DNA of 64,000 nt, taken from the NCBI GenBank assembly GCA_942492055.1, contig CALODP010000001.1, positions 1 to 64,000 of the forward strand, read 5' to 3'. The notes below the pieces were generated by a model that had not been told where the DNA came from, did no database searches, and saw only the letters and a list, made by a program, of their open reading frames with translations. A program made the translations under genes and the position numbers. This stretch comes from CALODP01 sp942492055 (lineage in GTDB: Bacteria; Bacteroidota; Ignavibacteria; Ignavibacteriales; Melioribacteraceae). Position 1 is the first letter of the stretch; every line of letters starts with the position of its first letter. Positions 34,194-44,600 of the stretch are shown one piece after another.

Positions 34194-34988
34194 CTATTTT
34201 TCCTTTTTCAATTCTTCGTTTTTCTTATAAATAAAGATGAAATACAAACCTAACAATACCAAAGGGATACTAAGAAGCTGCCCCATATTAAAATACATAC
34301 CTTTCTCGAAATATGTTTGATCCTCTTTAATAAATTCGACAAAAAACCTGAAGCCGAAAACCAAACTCATAAACATTCCGAATATCTTTCCCGGTTTGAA
34401 ATGTCCTTTATTTCTTCTGTAGAACTCAAAAATCAGTACGAAAATTAAAAGATAAGCCAAAGATTCGTAAAGTTGGGCAGGATGACGAGGAAAATCCTCT
34501 CCCAGACGTTTGAAAACAAATCCCCAATCGGAATTAGTTGGTCGCCCGATAATCTCCGAATTGAACAGATTACCCATTCTTATGAAAAAAGCGCCCAATG
34601 CCGTAGGGATAACAATCCTGTCGAGAACCCAGATGTATTTTTGATCTTTCTTTTTCTTAGAATACATATACAAAGAGATCAAAATTCCTATCGCACCCCC
34701 GTGGCTGGCTAATCCCCCCTTGTAAATCATTAATATTTCAAGAGGATTGGAGAGGTAGAATTCAGGATTATAGAAGAGACAGTGCCCGAGACGCGATCCT
34801 ATAACAGTACCGATTATCATATACCAAAGCATCGTATTAAGATCATCAATATTTCGTCCCTCTTTCTTATAGACGTATTCCATAATCTTAAATCCGATCA
34901 AAAAAGAAGAGGCAAAGAGTAATCCGTACCAACGAACAGTTAAAGGACCTAAAGAGAAGATTTCCGGACTTACATCCCATATAATCAC
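34194..34988 (-). CDS. lgt: Prolipoprotein diacylglyceryl transferase
   Basis: Inner-membrane enzyme that moves diacylglycerol from phosphatidylglycerol to the lipobox cysteine, needed for the several lipoproteins in this window. 264 residues, seven predicted membrane segments. The essential HGG motif is in GGLASHGGAIG, and the signature RMGNLFNSEIIGRPT is complete. The C-terminal RFFVEFIKEDQ is also typical. First gene of the operon. Confidence 0.97.
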   Translation of the reverse strand: MIIWDVSPEIFSLGPLTVRWYGLLFASSFLIGFKIMEYVYKKEGRNIDDLNTMLWYMIIGTVIGSRLGHCLFYNPEFYLSNPLEILMIYKGGLASHGGAIGILISLYMYSKKKKDQKYIWVLDRIVIPTALGAFFIRMGNLFNSEIIGRPTNSDWGFVFKRLGEDFPRHPAQLYESLAYLLIFVLIFEFYRRNKGHFKPGKIFGMFMSLVFGFRFFVEFIKEDQTYFEKGMYFNMGQLLSIPLVLLGLYFIFIYKKNEELKKEK

Positions 34989-35085
34989 AATACACCCAGC
35001 AATTAATTATTCAAAGCGAAAATTTAAGGAAAGAGTAGTTAATTAGCTAATTTGAAAGCGAAATCGACTCAAAAATGAATTCTCC

Positions 35086-35292
35086 TTACTCATCGGAAAA
35101 ATCTTTCTTATCATCCTCATCCGATTTCTTAAAATAGAAAGAAAGAATCGTAATAATAATTCCGACAATCAGAAAAATACTTCCCGCATTATTAAAATCG
35201 GCAAATCCGCTTAGAACGATTCCGACAATGAAGAAGGAAAAACCAATTAAAGAGAGCATTGCGATAAGCTTTGCGGCAAATTCTTTTAGCAT
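35086..35292 (-). CDS. Small two-pass membrane protein, unknown
   Basis: 68 residues with two hydrophobic segments (LIAMLSLIGFSFFIVGIVL and AGSIFLIVGIIITILSFY) and an acidic tail (KKSDEDDKKDFSDE). Not recognised. The hairpin-like order of charges suggests both ends in the cytoplasm. Confidence 0.65.
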   Translation of the reverse strand: MLKEFAAKLIAMLSLIGFSFFIVGIVLSGFADFNNAGSIFLIVGIIITILSFYFKKSDEDDKKDFSDE

Positions 35293-35377
35293 AATAAACC
35301 CCGCTCTTTTTCAGTTATAATATAACATATTATTCCGATTATATGAGCGGGATTATACTTTAGATAGTGTAGATTGA

Positions 35378-35665
35378 TTAAAATTCCATATAGTCATCAA
35401 GCTCGTCTTCCCTTATAATCGTATAAGTTCCCTTCAAAAACCTGATAAACTCTTCGGCTTCTTCGTATGTACCGAAAAGGACCTTCGGGGAATACTCCCC
35501 GTCCTTCTCTTCAACAACATAATAAGCCGGTTCTCTTGTTCTCATTTTATCCCCCCGGTAAAATGAACTACTTTTAAGACGCTCTCTCTTCAAAAATGTT
35601 ACATAAGTTTCCGAATATTTCATCCTTTTTTCTTCTTTTCTCCATATCCATTCGTCTTTTTGCAT
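35378..35665 (-). CDS. Small hypothetical protein, start uncertain
   Basis: Up to 95 residues. Three starts are possible: the ATG at 35665, which has no ribosome site; the ATG at 35623; and the ATG at 35545, which is preceded by GGGGGG five bases away and would give 55 residues (MRTREPAYYVVEEKDG...). The last part is a compact alpha-beta unit (KVLFGTYEEAEEFIRFLKG) with an acidic end. Function unknown. Confidence 0.55.
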   Translation of the reverse strand: MQKDEWIWRKEEKRMKYSETYVTFLKRERLKSSSFYRGDKMRTREPAYYVVEEKDGEYSPKVLFGTYEEAEEFIRFLKGTYTIIREDELDDYMEF

Positions 35666-35731
35666 AAGACTATTACTAGCAACAACAAACTTCTATTTTG
35701 TAAGGCAGTTTTTTCATTTTCACTTCTCCTA

Positions 35732-35764
35732 TTTTGATAGTTTTATCAAAAAGCGTAAATTTTG
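35732..35764 (+). promoter_or_regulatory. Candidate sufE promoter with an overlapping perfect dyad
   Basis: TTTG at 35733-35736 and TAAATTTTG at 35756-35764 are spaced by 19 bases. The dyad TTTTGATA-GTTT-TATCAAAA (35732-35751, perfect eight-base arms) covers the upstream box and part of the spacer, the usual place for a repressor operator. It is not T-run-flanked on the sufE side, and no gene end on the plus strand precedes it. Confidence 0.5.
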
Positions 35765-35794
35765 TTTTGTTATTAGAAAGTCTTGGAGAGGAAA

Positions 35795-36217
35795 ATGACC
35801 ATAAACGAAACTCAAAGCGAGATAATAAAAGAGTTTGAGAATTTTGAGACATGGGAAGATAAATACGCTCATATTATAAAATTGGGAAAAGAGCTTAAAG
35901 AGTTTCCCGAAGAATATCGTACAGATAAAAATAAGATAGACGGATGTCAATCCCAGGTTTGGATGAACGCCCAAATTGAGAAGGGAGAGATTTTAATAGA
36001 CGCCGATAGTGACGCGATGATAGTTAGAGGTTTGGTAGCTTTATTGGTTCGTGTTTATTCCGGTCATTCGCCAAATGAAATATTATCTTCTCCTCCTGCA
36101 TTTCTAAATAAAATCGGCATCGACAAACATCTTTCGATGACAAGAAAGAATGGTCTTGGAGCAATGTTAAAACAAATTCAAATGTATGCCTTGGCTTTCA
36201 AAGCAATCTCGAAATAG
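35795..36217 (+). CDS. sufE: SufE-family sulfur acceptor
   Basis: Takes sulfane sulfur from the cysteine desulfurase SufS and passes it on for Fe-S cluster assembly. The ATG at 35795 has a strong site (GGAGAGG); the longer TTG start at 35783 is less likely. The 140-residue product has the family signature KIDGCQSQVW with the acceptor cysteine at position 51, the same number as in E. coli SufE. The end GLGAMLKQIQMYA is also typical. No other suf genes are near. Confidence 0.95.
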   Translation: MTINETQSEIIKEFENFETWEDKYAHIIKLGKELKEFPEEYRTDKNKIDGCQSQVWMNAQIEKGEILIDADSDAMIVRGLVALLVRVYSGHSPNEILSSPPAFLNKIGIDKHLSMTRKNGLGAMLKQIQMYALAFKAISK

Positions 36218-36231
36218 ATGATGTTATAGCG

Positions 36232-36300
36232 AATAGACCTCGCCTCTATGCTTCCTCCATGTACGTTTTAATAGAGACGGGGTTTATTTCGTTATACTTT
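36232..36300 (+). terminator. Long hairpin after sufE
   Basis: AATAGACCTCGCCTCTAT (36232-36249) pairs with ATAGAGACGGGGTTTATT (36271-36288): 18 positions with one mismatch and two G-T pairs, loop 21 bases. It is followed by TCGTTATACTTT, only moderately T-rich, so it is a probable but unusually long terminator. Confidence 0.65.
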
Positions 36301-36425
36301 CCGGATTATTCAACTCCACTAATCTCAAAATCGATTGACCGTTACGTACGTTTTCTTGCCTATTATCCCCCATTTATATAGATTGAACAAAGAATTCATT
36401 TCAACAAATAGATTTCGGAGAAATA

Positions 36426-37616
36426 ATGCTAAAAGAAATGATAATAGAGAAACAAGAGCAAGCCGCTGAGATTCTTCGCGAAAAAAACATTGATATGTGG
36501 CTTACTTTTGTTCGTGAATCGGGTAACATCAAGGACCCTATGATGGATATGATTGTAGGTACTGGAGCAACATGGCATTCCGCATTCATAATTACAAAAG
36601 AGGGTGATACAACCGCTATTGTCGGATCCCTCGAAGAAGCTAATATGAAAACAGTAGGGACCTACAAAAACATCATTAGTTATGTAAAATCAATCAGAGA
36701 CGACTTCAGAGAAGTACTTAAGAAATACGACCCTAAAACTATTGCTATTAATTACTCACGTAATTCCAGTTTGGCAGACGGTTTAACACACGGAGTATAT
36801 CTTGAGCTATTGGATTTACTCGAAGGAACCCCTTATAAAGAAAGACTTATCTCTTCCGAAGAGGTTATTGCGGCTTTGCGCGGAAGAAAATCGCAAACTG
36901 AAATAAGTCTTATTAAGAAAGCAATTGATGAGACATTAGTAATATTCGATCAGGTCACCGAATTTATCGAGCCCGGGAAAACCGAAAAAGACGTTGCTAA
37001 TTTCGTAAAAAAGATTGTAGAAGAAAAAGGCTTTGAAATGGCATGGGACGAAGAGCATTGCCCGGCTGTATTTACAGGCCCTGATACCGCAGGAGCTCAT
37101 TCCGGTCCGACCGACAAAGCAATTGCTCCGGGACATGTAATTAATATGGATTTCGGAATTAAATATAATGGCTATTGCTCCGATCTTCAAAGAACATGGT
37201 ATGTTCTCAAAGAAGGAGAAACTACCGTACCCGAAGAAGTACAAAAAGGATTTAATGTTATCAAAGAGTCGATTGAACTTTCCGCAGCCGCTCTGAAACC
37301 GGGGAAAATCGCTTGGGAGATAGACAAGGTTGCAAGAGATTATATCGTAAGTAAAGGCTACGAAGAATATCCTCACGGTTTGGGACACCAGGTCGGAAGA
37401 GTTGCTCACGATGGCGGAGCTATGTTAGGGCCTCAGTGGGAAAGATACGGAAATATTATTAATCTCCCTGTAGAAAAGAATAATGTTTTCACAATTGAGC
37501 CCCGTTTAACAATAGAGGGATACGGAATAGCAACAATAGAAGAGATTGTAGTAGTAAATGAAGATGGTTGCGAATTCCTTTCGAAACCTCAAAAAGAGAT
37601 CATTATTATTAAATAA
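36426..37616 (+). CDS. M24-family metallopeptidase (Xaa-Pro aminopeptidase-like)
   Basis: Cleaves an N-terminal residue before proline or a related bond, using two metal ions. 396 residues: creatinase-like N-terminal domain (about 1-150), then the pita-bread domain. The five metal ligands are visible in order: NMDFGIKYNGYCSD (two Asp), HGLGHQVGR (His), FTIEPRLTIEGYG (Glu) and TIEEIVVV (Glu). HSGP carries the substrate histidine. Cytoplasmic, no signal. Ribosome site CGGAGAA. Single gene. Confidence 0.92.
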   Translation: MLKEMIIEKQEQAAEILREKNIDMWLTFVRESGNIKDPMMDMIVGTGATWHSAFIITKEGDTTAIVGSLEEANMKTVGTYKNIISYVKSIRDDFREVLKKYDPKTIAINYSRNSSLADGLTHGVYLELLDLLEGTPYKERLISSEEVIAALRGRKSQTEISLIKKAIDETLVIFDQVTEFIEPGKTEKDVANFVKKIVEEKGFEMAWDEEHCPAVFTGPDTAGAHSGPTDKAIAPGHVINMDFGIKYNGYCSDLQRTWYVLKEGETTVPEEVQKGFNVIKESIELSAAALKPGKIAWEIDKVARDYIVSKGYEEYPHGLGHQVGRVAHDGGAMLGPQWERYGNIINLPVEKNNVFTIEPRLTIEGYGIATIEEIVVVNEDGCEFLSKPQKEIIIIK

Positions 37617-37619
37617 TAA

Positions 37620-37655
37620 ATAAAAAGCCCTTTGGCCTAAACCGAAGGGCTCTTA
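37620..37655 (-). terminator. Bidirectional terminator between convergent genes
   Basis: AGCCCTT pairs with AAGGGCT around 12 bases; on the minus strand it is followed by TTTTTATTTATT. Confidence 0.85.
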
Positions 37656-37675
37656 ATCCGTCCATCATAGTTCAT

Positions 37676-40072
37676 CTACTCAAATGCATAGATTCCATAA
37701 CTCTGTGGAGGCAGTTTTATGGATATTTTACTCAAATGAAACTTTAATATATCTCCGGTAACAAGATTTGTTACTTTATTTACATTGTAGAATTCGGGTA
37801 ATTCCAAATTGATTTCCTTTTTCATATTACCCTTGTTTAATACAATCAAAATTCTTTCGTTAAAATCGGATCGAACATAAGCGTATATATTCTTATCCGC
37901 TTTTAGTGTATAAAAATCGCCGTATCTAAGAGCAGAATGTTTCTTTCTTATATTTATGATATTAGAAACTTCATTCAAGGTACCTTTTTCCCCATCGGAT
38001 AGTTCTTTTCCGAATCTCATCATTCTTCTGTTATCAGGATCGGAAGCACCGGTCATACCAAATTCGCTACCGTAATAGATAACAGGTAATCCTGGAATAG
38101 TGTTCATATAAGCCATATAAAGAATGAGTTTCTTATAACTATCCGGATTATCAACCATAGGAGGATTATTCCACCCTATTTCTCCGGCACTCCACTGACT
38201 TACATCCAAATCTCCGTCGGCATAAGCCATAAAGCGATTCTTATCATGACTATCCATAACATTTCCCATTAAGTGAGGAACACCATATACGGAAAATGTC
38301 TTTTTCATTTCTTTATCGAGAGACTCAAAAGAGGAAGATTCTTTCGCGAATGTAGGAATTGCTACATCATAGAGATTAAAATTGAACTGGGAGCTAAGCT
38401 GACCGTTGTTAACATAAGAACTTATCAATTCGTAGCTTCCGAAAGTTTCCCCGATTTGATAAACTTTTTTATTTAATGGAATTTCGATCTCTTTTTTCAA
38501 TTTCTCTGTGAGTCTACGCCAGAAAAGATTAGGGACATGTTTAACAGCGTCATGTCTGAAACCATCGGCACCGGTTTCTTTTAACCACCAGACAGCATTA
38601 TCTGTCATTGCTTCTAACGCTTCTGAAGAACCGATATAATCGAATGAAGGCAAATAAGGCTCGAACCAGGTAGTAAGACGAAATTCATCCCAAAATCTCA
38701 GGTTAAGTCTTCCGTCGGGTAATTCTAGTTTGCCAAACCAATCAGGATGATTGCGAAAGAAAGGATGTTCTTTATGAACGTGGTTGGAAACGAAATCCAA
38801 TAGAATCTTTATATTATGGTCGTGAGCAATTTCGACCAATTCTTTTAGCTTTTTCATAGAACCGAACTTTTCTTCGGTTCGCACGGCATCAATCGGCCAA
38901 TAACCATGATATCCGGAGTAATATCTATGTGGAGCAGGATACTCTCTGTAAGCGTCATTAGGATTATCATACACAGGTGATAACCAAATTGTATTAATTC
39001 CTAATCGATCGAAGTATCCTTCATTAAGTTTATCGATAACTCCCTGAAAATCGCCACCGTGGTAGTTGGCTTTTGTTGTGATGGAATCGCTAATAACTTT
39101 GGAATTGATAGAAAGATCACCATCCTTAAAACGATCTATCATCAGGGAATAGATAATTCCGTCATTCCATGTGAAATAATTATCACTTGCCGGGTTGCCG
39201 TCTACCAGAATTACTGACTGTAAATTGGAAACTTTGCCATCAAAAACTACGGCAACCCGTAAGTGCATTTCACCGATGAGACTTTGCCTATCTAGCTCGA
39301 TCTCTATTTTATTACCGAGGATCTCATAATCATCAGAAGCAATCTTTTTATTACCGAGAAGAGCAATTACATTATTTTTACTAATCTCTTTTGTAGTATT
39401 ACCGACGACAAAGGAATAAATTGCTTTATCCCCTGTTGCCGAAAGTTTAGATATATGCAAATATGGATTGTTTTTCGTGTTGTCCTCTATCGTTCGTACC
39501 GAATTATAGTCACCGAAACCATTAGGACCTTTTACCGGATTCTTATTATCAACAATTTCCTTTCCATCGCAAAAGAATTTGTATTGATATACACCCGGTT
39601 GAAGAGGCACGTCTACTTCATATATTCCGTCTTTATCTTTGTCGAGCATTGGCAGATCCGTTCGATTCCAACCATTAAAACTGCCGAATAGATTTACACT
39701 GGAATATTTCTCTTTTGGTTCGAATTCAAAGCGATATTCCTTTTCTTTCTTTACAATCAAAGGGATATAATTGATTTCAGAGTCAACCTTGAATTCAATT
39801 AAACTCATCCCTTCGTATAAAGAATCGGGAATGAACTTAATTTCCTTCTTATTTACATCATAAGTAACATCAATATTGTTATTTCCCTCGAAGGAGAGAT
39901 CATAATTAGCCGAGTAGAACAAATCTGAAGCCAAGACAGTCTTTTCTTGTCCGGCCGAAAGAGTAATCGGTTTTATCACTTCCGTAATAGTATTAGCTGA
40001 TCTATTAGCGCATCCGTTAGCCATTAGCATAGCCAACAACACTCCGACCGATACCACCGATTTCTTATTCAT
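37676..40072 (-). CDS. GH13 alpha-amylase-family lipoprotein
   Basis: 798 residues. Lipoprotein signal with lipid Cys21 (AMLMANGCANR). A beta domain leads to a CBM48-like glycogen-binding module (about 112-180, VNLFGSFNGWNRTDLP), another beta domain about 200-295, and the GH13 barrel from about 303. Catalytic regions: LLDFVSNH (Asp426, His431), GFRHD (Asp508 nucleophile), GETFG (Glu542 acid), DSHDKNRF (His609, Asp610). The plan resembles neopullulanase or cyclomaltodextrinase-type enzymes. It is cell-anchored, unlike the sorting-domain GH13 at 7908. Confidence 0.9.
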   Translation of the reverse strand: MNKKSVVSVGVLLAMLMANGCANRSANTITEVIKPITLSAGQEKTVLASDLFYSANYDLSFEGNNNIDVTYDVNKKEIKFIPDSLYEGMSLIEFKVDSEINYIPLIVKKEKEYRFEFEPKEKYSSVNLFGSFNGWNRTDLPMLDKDKDGIYEVDVPLQPGVYQYKFFCDGKEIVDNKNPVKGPNGFGDYNSVRTIEDNTKNNPYLHISKLSATGDKAIYSFVVGNTTKEISKNNVIALLGNKKIASDDYEILGNKIEIELDRQSLIGEMHLRVAVVFDGKVSNLQSVILVDGNPASDNYFTWNDGIIYSLMIDRFKDGDLSINSKVISDSITTKANYHGGDFQGVIDKLNEGYFDRLGINTIWLSPVYDNPNDAYREYPAPHRYYSGYHGYWPIDAVRTEEKFGSMKKLKELVEIAHDHNIKILLDFVSNHVHKEHPFFRNHPDWFGKLELPDGRLNLRFWDEFRLTTWFEPYLPSFDYIGSSEALEAMTDNAVWWLKETGADGFRHDAVKHVPNLFWRRLTEKLKKEIEIPLNKKVYQIGETFGSYELISSYVNNGQLSSQFNFNLYDVAIPTFAKESSSFESLDKEMKKTFSVYGVPHLMGNVMDSHDKNRFMAYADGDLDVSQWSAGEIGWNNPPMVDNPDSYKKLILYMAYMNTIPGLPVIYYGSEFGMTGASDPDNRRMMRFGKELSDGEKGTLNEVSNIINIRKKHSALRYGDFYTLKADKNIYAYVRSDFNERILIVLNKGNMKKEINLELPEFYNVNKVTNLVTGDILKFHLSKISIKLPPQSYGIYAFE

Positions 40073-40156
40073 TTAATCAACTCCATGTACTACTCATATT
40101 TGTGTAGCAAAATAATTAATAAAAGAGGATAAGAAAACAATCCAAATGGGTAGTTT

Positions 40157-40810
40157 TTAGTTCCTATTTCTATCAATTTCCCACCTCTCTATGAACTTAT
40201 CCAACTCATTTAGTGAGGATATGTAAAAAACGTCGTCGTATTTGCTAATAGTTTGGCAATGAACCCTGGCCGGGGCTTGCCCTCCGAAAAGAATAGGCAT
40301 CTCTGGAAAATTCTCTTTAATTCTATCAATCGTATCGAACAGTTTCACACAATTGATATAGAAATTGTTTGATAATCCGATTACCGAGGGGTTCATTTTT
40401 TGTATCGATTTCAAAAGAGAGGCACAAGGAATATTGGCTCCGGCAAAAAAGGCTTTCCAACCTTTAGCCGCAACATAATCGGCAATAATTCTGGCTCCAA
40501 TATCGTGATATTCCTTTTGGACACATGCAATCAACATGGAATAATTCTTAGGTTCTACCGAAAGAAATCGTTTTGAAATAGAAGCCAGCACCTCTCCGGT
40601 TATCTGAGAGGCCACGTGTTCCTCGACAATTGTAATTTCATCATTTTCCCATAATGTTCCTACTTCGTACATTGATCTCTGAATCAAATAGACATATAAG
40701 TCTTTCAATTCGGTTGATTCGTACAACAGTTGATCAACTATTGAGATACATTCTTTTCTATTACCTTTTAATAGTGCCTTAACGTAGCTTTCGTAAGTTT
40801 CGCTATTCAT
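40157..40810 (-). CDS. Stand-alone cobalamin-binding domain protein (CarH-like sensor part)
   Basis: The ATG at 40810 follows AGAAGG; an upstream ATG at 40831 is possible. In the 217-residue product a helical cap domain (about 1-90) holds Trp54 and Glu64-His65, the W-x9-EH pattern known from the CarH/LitR light-sensing B12 proteins. The Rossmann domain follows with EYHDIG (His102), a variant of the cobalt-binding DxHxxG, then VIGLSNNF and ILFGGQAPA. The MerR-type DNA-binding domain of CarH is missing. It lies 61 bases after a PAP2-like gene and 84 before the GH13 gene. Alternatives: corrinoid methyltransferase carrier protein. Confidence 0.85.
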   Translation of the reverse strand: MNSETYESYVKALLKGNRKECISIVDQLLYESTELKDLYVYLIQRSMYEVGTLWENDEITIVEEHVASQITGEVLASISKRFLSVEPKNYSMLIACVQKEYHDIGARIIADYVAAKGWKAFFAGANIPCASLLKSIQKMNPSVIGLSNNFYINCVKLFDTIDRIKENFPEMPILFGGQAPARVHCQTISKYDDVFYISSLNELDKFIERWEIDRNRN

Positions 40811-40871
40811 GGAAAAATCCCTTCTTATCATCTTCCGAATTCTATAACAACATAGAGATGGAAATAATTCC

Positions 40872-41498
40872 CTAAAAAATCAGCTTCATAATAAGTTTTG
40901 CAATTCTATATGCAACAAACGTAAATACTAACGCGGCTATCACATCAATGGTATAATGAACATGCTGAAGAATAACAGCAATACCGACACATATTGTTGC
41001 AAAAAGAAATATCTTTCTTACGGATTCTTTGGGTATAACAAGATAAAAGAGAAACAAAGTTGCTGTGTGCCCTGAAAAGAATAGATCTTTCGTCAGGATT
41101 TTACCCGAACCGAATAACTGTACAAAAGGATCATTCAGAGGAATCATTGTAACGGGAGGATCGAGCGGAACTACATACATACAAGCTGTTCTAAAAACTA
41201 CCATAATTATGTAGGTATTTATCGCAAGTAAGAGATTTTTCGGTTTCTTTATCAAAACAAAAACTGCGGATATAAGCCCGGCATAGATAATAAAGAAAGT
41301 AATCCAGGTCAGATCGAATGGTTCCAACGCGTTCAGGATTGGATCAAAAAGAATTGTTCCGTTTCGAGTTTCAACATAGAGAACAAATCGGGAAAACGCC
41401 AGCAGAATGACTATTAGCATAAAAGCGGAAGAAAGAATAGCGGCCTTGAACCTCTTATCGGAAAAAGAGTCTCTCCATAATTGTCTTATCTCTTTCAT
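40872..41498 (-). CDS. PAP2-like membrane phosphatase or lipid transferase
   Basis: 208 residues, about six membrane segments. The phosphatase motifs are those of the PAP2-like C-terminal group (sphingomyelin or inositol-phosphorylceramide synthase-like): LFFSGHTATLF with the active histidine and HVHYTIDVIAA with the second histidine and Asp. Hydrolyses or transfers a phosphate-linked lipid head group; the substrate is unknown. Possibly cotranscribed with the B12-binding gene. Confidence 0.85.
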   Translation of the reverse strand: MKEIRQLWRDSFSDKRFKAAILSSAFMLIVILLAFSRFVLYVETRNGTILFDPILNALEPFDLTWITFFIIYAGLISAVFVLIKKPKNLLLAINTYIIMVVFRTACMYVVPLDPPVTMIPLNDPFVQLFGSGKILTKDLFFSGHTATLFLFYLVIPKESVRKIFLFATICVGIAVILQHVHYTIDVIAALVFTFVAYRIAKLIMKLIF

Positions 41499-41549
41499 CT
41501 CACTCTCATTTTTTCAATATAACAATGAAACTGTCGGAAAAAGTTTACA

Positions 41550-41600
41550 GAAAAGCCCGTAGAGTCGAGGATAATGTGGTTTTCTTCACTACGGGCTATA
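41550..41600 (-). terminator. Terminator of the propeller-phosphatase gene
   Basis: AGCCCGTAG (41554-41562) pairs perfectly with CTACGGGCT (41589-41597); on the minus strand TTTTCTG follows. Confidence 0.7.
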
Positions 41601-41695
41601 AAAAAGGGAATGTCATAAAACATAAGTTATAATCCGTAGAGAAAAGAATGTTTCCGAGAAAATGGAATGTGATAGATTATTGCACTACCGGAGGA

Positions 41696-44600
41696 CTATT
41701 TTCTTTTAATGATGAGGAACGTTATATCGTCTCTTATACTTTCTCCACCTCTCCACGAATCGATGGCAGAATTGAATTCATCAATGTAATTATCGGGAGA
41801 AGTAATTCCTATACTTTCAATAAGCTCTCTTACTCTTTCGTAACTATATATTTTCCATTTATCGTTGAAGAGTTCAGGGAAACCGTCTGTCATAAAAATG
41901 AGTGTGTCCCCTTCATTCAAATATATTTCTGTTTGTTTATATTCGAAATTAGCGAAGGCTCCCAAAGGCATACCTTTCAGAATATGTTCCTCAACCTCTC
42001 CGGTCTCTTTTCTAACAACGTATACAGGAGGCATTCCGGCAGAAGCGAATGAAACTTTGCTTCCGTCTATCTTAATCAATGTAAGAGCCATATAGAGATT
42101 CCATAGATTCATCTCTTTAATAGCACCGGAAGCTTTTTCTAGAAAGAGTTTAATATCCATGTTTCTGCCATCCGCGCAGAATAACCCTTTCATTACTGAA
42201 ACCATCGTACCGGCTTTTAACCCGTGTCCGGTTGCGTCACCGATTGCCGCGGTTAGTTCTCCGTTCTCCCCTTGCAAGAAATCATAATAATCCCCTCCAA
42301 CCTCAGTAGCTGCTTGCATATATGTAGCTATTTCATAACCATCGAAACCGGGAACTTTCTCCGGCAACATCGAGAGTTGTAATTTTCTGGCTTCCTCAAG
42401 TTCCATAGACTTTCTTTCGTTCTCAGCCTGAATAGCTCTAGCCTGAGCTTCGGCAGCCGCAACTCTTAGTCCAGATTCCCGAAGCTGAATCTTTTGATTG
42501 GTTCTTTCATTCAAAAGCTGCCTTATTCCGAATAAAAATCCGCCTATAGCTATAAAATAGACGACATAAGCGTACCATCTATTCCATATCGGATAATCGA
42601 TAGATATTTTAATCTCTTTTGGAGGATCACTCCAGACACCGTCGCTATTGGCTGCTTTAACCTGAAAAACATATTCGCCGGGAGAAAGATTTGTGTAAGT
42701 AGCGGTTCTTTGATTATCAACCCATCTCCAAGACTTCTCGTAAGGATAAAGCATGAAAGCATACTTATTTCTGGAGGGGCGATTAAAATGAAACCCTAGA
42801 AAATCGAAAGAAATATCATTCTCATCGTACTCCAGATAAATTTCCTCTATTCCGGAGATGTGTTTTTCTATTTGAGATTCGTTCCCGGGAATAACTGATT
42901 GATTAAACAACTTAAAGTCGGTAATCTGAACTTCCGGCGAATTAGTGTTGGTAACACTTTGTGGGAAAAAGGCGTTAAATCCGTTATCACCACCAAAAAA
43001 GAGAGCACCCTTTTTATTTCGATAGGCTGATTGACTAATAAAGAAATTACTTTGAAGACCATCCTCCACATCATAATTAGTATAAGCCTTTGTATCGGGA
43101 TTGAATTTACTTAATCCGCGTTGAGTACTTATCCAAAGATTTCCGTCATTATCTTCTAGAATGGCACTAATTCCGTTAAAAGGTAAGCCGTCCTTTTCTG
43201 TAAAGAAAGGAGCGATTTCATTAGTCTCAATGTTCAATCTGCAAAGTCCCAGATTCCTTGTTCCAATCCAAACTCTTTTGAATTTATCCTGATAGATTGT
43301 AACAACCATGTATCTGTAGGAGGTTGAATCGGATTGATCCAGTAAAATCCGTTCGAACGTCTCATCTTCACTGTTAAATTTGTTCAATCCACCGGACATA
43401 GTTCCAACCCAAAGCGCTCCTCTTTCATCTTCGAATATATAGGATACTTCATTATCACTCAGACTGTTGGGACTATCCTTTTTCTTTGTATATCTGATAA
43501 ACTTTCCGGATTCTCTATCAAGCTTGTTTAGTCCTCCGCCAATAGTTCCGATCCATAAATCTTTCTTACTGTCTTCGAATATAGGCACAACCTTTTGATA
43601 ACTGAGAGAATTCAGATCGTTAGCAATAGGATAGAATCTGGTAAACTTATCCTTTAACAAATCATATTTATTCAGTCCATTAGCGGTTCCAATCCAGAAA
43701 ATATTAGGAGTTGAAGGGGGTTCGTAGATAGAATATATCAGGTTATTACTAATAGTATTTTCATCCATCGGGTCGTAATGATATCTTTGGTACTTTGCCT
43801 TCTTAAGATTAATCTTATTCAATCCGTTTCTGGTTCCAACCCATACGAAGCCTTTTCTGTCTTGGAGGAATGAATATACAATATTGCTGCTAAGGCTATT
43901 CTTATTGAACGGATTATTCTTAAAATGAGGGAAATTCCTAATAGAACGATTAACTTTATTAAGTCCTCTTGTAGTTCCGGCCCAAAGAATTCCGGAGCGA
44001 TCTTCAAATACCGATAAAACATAGTCATCCGATATTGAAGAACTTTCGCCGGTGGTTTTATATCTTTTGAAAATCTCAGTAGAACGGTCATAAAGATTAA
44101 GCCCATTAACAGTACCTATCCAAATCAGTCCGTTTAGATCTTCAAAAACAGAAGAAATCGAGTTATGGGAAATACTGTTTGAAGAATTATTATCGTAATA
44201 ATATCTTTTGATAATATTCCTTGTAATATCAAGCCGGTTAAGCCCGTAATCGGTTCCAACCCAAAGGTATCCTTCGTAATCCTCGTAAAGAGCGGTCACA
44301 TAGTTATCACTAATACCATACGGATTGTCTTCAACAAAGAAGTATCTTGTTGTTTCGTTGGTGAGATAATTGTATTTACAGAGCCCCCCGATTTCTCCGT
44401 CTTGTTTACCCGGATAAGTTCCTATCCAAATAACACCTTGTTCCATCCTGCTTTCGTAAAGGGATGAAACCCTATTACTACTAATAGATCTCGGATCGGA
44501 AGGATCGAAAAGAATTCTATTAAACAGGGAATCCTTTACATTAAACCGATTGAGACCTCCGTTAAAAGTACCTATCCAGATTATACCCTCTTCGGTAGAG

